Source: Polaromonas sp. (GTDB taxonomy: Bacteria > Pseudomonadota > Gammaproteobacteria > Burkholderiales > Burkholderiaceae_C). From it: DNA of 64,000 nucleotides. Where the stretch lies: positions 56,028 to 120,027 of the forward strand of contig JAURWY010000032.1 of NCBI GenBank assembly GCA_030654695.1, written 5' to 3'. The position numbers and the translations under genes were made by a program. How positions within the stretch are numbered: position 1 is the stretch's first letter; each line of letters begins with the position of its first letter. The notes below the pieces were generated by a model, which saw nothing but the letters and a program-made list of their open reading frames with translations, did no database searches and was not told the origin of the DNA. Shown here piece by piece: positions 63,136 to 64,000 of this stretch.

Positions 63136-64000
63136 CTACACCCCCACCCTTGTCCTCCGACTCTGCAGCAGCGCGATGTTTTGCTCGCCGGTGACGGTAC
63201 TGGCGTAGTGCGTGTTGATGACTTCTACGCTGGTCCGGGCATTGCGCGCCAACGTCAGCAAGTCAATCCCCTGACCGTAGAGCAACCGGAAGGTGATCGA
63301 CGAGTGCCGCAGGCTGTACAGGCTGCGTGGCTGGCCGTGGGGGCCCATCTTCAGGCCTGTTTGCGCCAGGATCCAGTTGAAGTGAAAGTTCAACACCCAG
63401 TGCGCGTAGTTGCGGTCTTGCAGGGCGGGCAAGAACAAATAGTCGTCTGCTGCGCCGTGGCCGGTCGTGGCTTGGTGTTTGCAGATTTGCTGGTAGCAGC
63501 GCACGGCAGGCTGCAAAGTGACGATGGGCCGGCCGTGGCTCTTGGTCTCGGGCAGCGTCAAACGCAAATAGGTGTTGTTGGCCCGCACGATCTCGACGTG
63601 GCGGTGTTTCAGGGTTTTGAGGTCACTCGGGCGAATGAAGCTGTTGAGCATGAAGGCAATCGCCCGGGCTAGGTCGGGCGGCATGCGCTGCTCGGCGACG
63701 CGGATTTTGTAACTCGCTCGGATTTCGTCAGCGCTGGCCGGGTACTGCTGGCCGCTCAAGCGCCTTGCGGTGCGGATGATCTTCCAGTACTCGCTGGGCG
63801 TGAAGGCGCCGCGCGGCGTGGTGACGATCTTGATCTTCGGAAACTCTGGCAGCTTGTCCAACTCACCAATGGCGACGGCGTAAGAGAGCACCTTGCGCAC
63901 CGCCACCATGTACTGGCTGATGGTGGTGGTGCTGAAGGTTTGGCTCAAAAACTGGGTGAACTCCATCAGCGCCAAGAAGTTGATGACGGACGGCGGTTTA
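63136..64000 (-). CDS. Tyrosine recombinase/phage-type integrase, cut by window edge
   Basis: About 288 residues visible, open at 64000. The N-terminal core-binding part shows FTQFLSQTFSTTTISQYMVA. The catalytic domain has the first Arg in MLNSFIRPSDLKTLKHRHVE, the second box SLYSLRHSSITFRLLYGQGI, and the Tyr nucleophile in NTHYASTVTGEQ. Some box residues differ from the standard HxLRH. It lies 158 bp from tal. It may mark an integrated element or island continuing beyond the window. Confidence 0.85.
   Translation of the reverse strand, partial: KPPSVINFLALMEFTQFLSQTFSTTTISQYMVAVRKVLSYAVAIGELDKLPEFPKIKIVTTPRGAFTPSEYWKIIRTARRLSGQQYPASADEIRASYKIRVAEQRMPPDLARAIAFMLNSFIRPSDLKTLKHRHVEIVRANNTYLRLTLPETKSHGRPIVTLQPAVRCYQQICKHQATTGHGAADDYLFLPALQDRNYAHWVLNFHFNWILAQTGLKMGPHGQPRSLYSLRHSSITFRLLYGQGIDLLTLARNARTSVEVINTHYASTVTGEQNIALLQSRRTRVGV

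Overview
The window looks like a chromosomal segment of a betaproteobacterium of the order Burkholderiales, most likely a free-living Comamonadaceae relative (Rhodoferax/Polaromonas/Limnohabitans type). This rests on overall gene content: System II cytochrome c maturation (ResB/CcsB), an argB-slmA pair, two orphan Bug-type solute receptors, a groESL operon with a CIRCE operator, and an even, moderately high GC content. The genus is inference. No rRNA, tRNA or CRISPR array was recognised.

Layout. 1-2571: partial LysR regulator, Atm1-type ABC exporter, hotdog acyl-CoA thioesterase. 2722-24123: a surface-attachment island. It holds a NarL-type two-component system, a first Tad set (tadG-vWA and two tadE genes), a sigma-54 activator, a coiled-coil/beta-barrel outer-membrane protein, a Gly/Ser/Thr-rich secreted protein, two small secreted proteins flanking a stand-alone C39 peptidase, and then the main Tad (Flp) pilus machine (tadC, tadB, tadA, tadZ, tadG-like, tadE-like, flp, lipoprotein, rcpA, rcpC, tadV, plus a 48-aa Flp-like pilin too short for routine gene finding). 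24413-29651: beta-oxidation genes, a fumarylacetoacetase-fold enzyme, slmA and argB. 29712-41818: a polysaccharide (O-antigen/capsule) cluster including rfbBDAC, interrupted by a higBA toxin-antitoxin module that left a relic of the rfbD start. 41867-46218: ccsB, resB and a cytochrome c4. 46407-50244: engB, two LpxL-type acyltransferases, metK. 50327-56329: two Bug receptors divergent from a small aromatic-catabolism cluster with an IclR regulator. 56326-59278: vapBC and groESL. 59365-64000: an unknown secreted protein, pgi, tal, and a tyrosine recombinase cut by the window edge.

The most interesting part is 7874-13857. It resembles the Pseudomonas Fap functional-amyloid system in its parts: a FapF-like barrel with an N-terminal coiled coil, a FapD-like periplasmic C39 peptidase, and repetitive low-complexity secreted proteins. 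It differs in organisation. The two small secreted proteins share a spaced motif V-S-x3-L-x3-R-G-G just after their signal peptides, which looks like a double-glycine site for the C39 peptidase encoded between them. A near-consensus sigma-54 promoter (TGGCAC-N5-TTGCT) lies upstream of the Gly-rich gene, and a sigma-54 activator lacking an obvious phospho-acceptor is encoded in the same locus. The barrel and the activator are in a tight same-strand run with tadE, tadE and tadG, so fibre export and Tad pilus parts may be co-expressed.

In the polysaccharide region nearly all genes are on the minus strand with start/stop overlaps. The rfb genes would supply dTDP-L-rhamnose, and an epimerase with a Cys-rich insert could convert it to a 4-epimer such as dTDP-6-deoxy-L-talose (inference). 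The flippase and neighbouring glycosyltransferase are clearly AT-rich, a sign of transfer. No Wzy polymerase was recognised.
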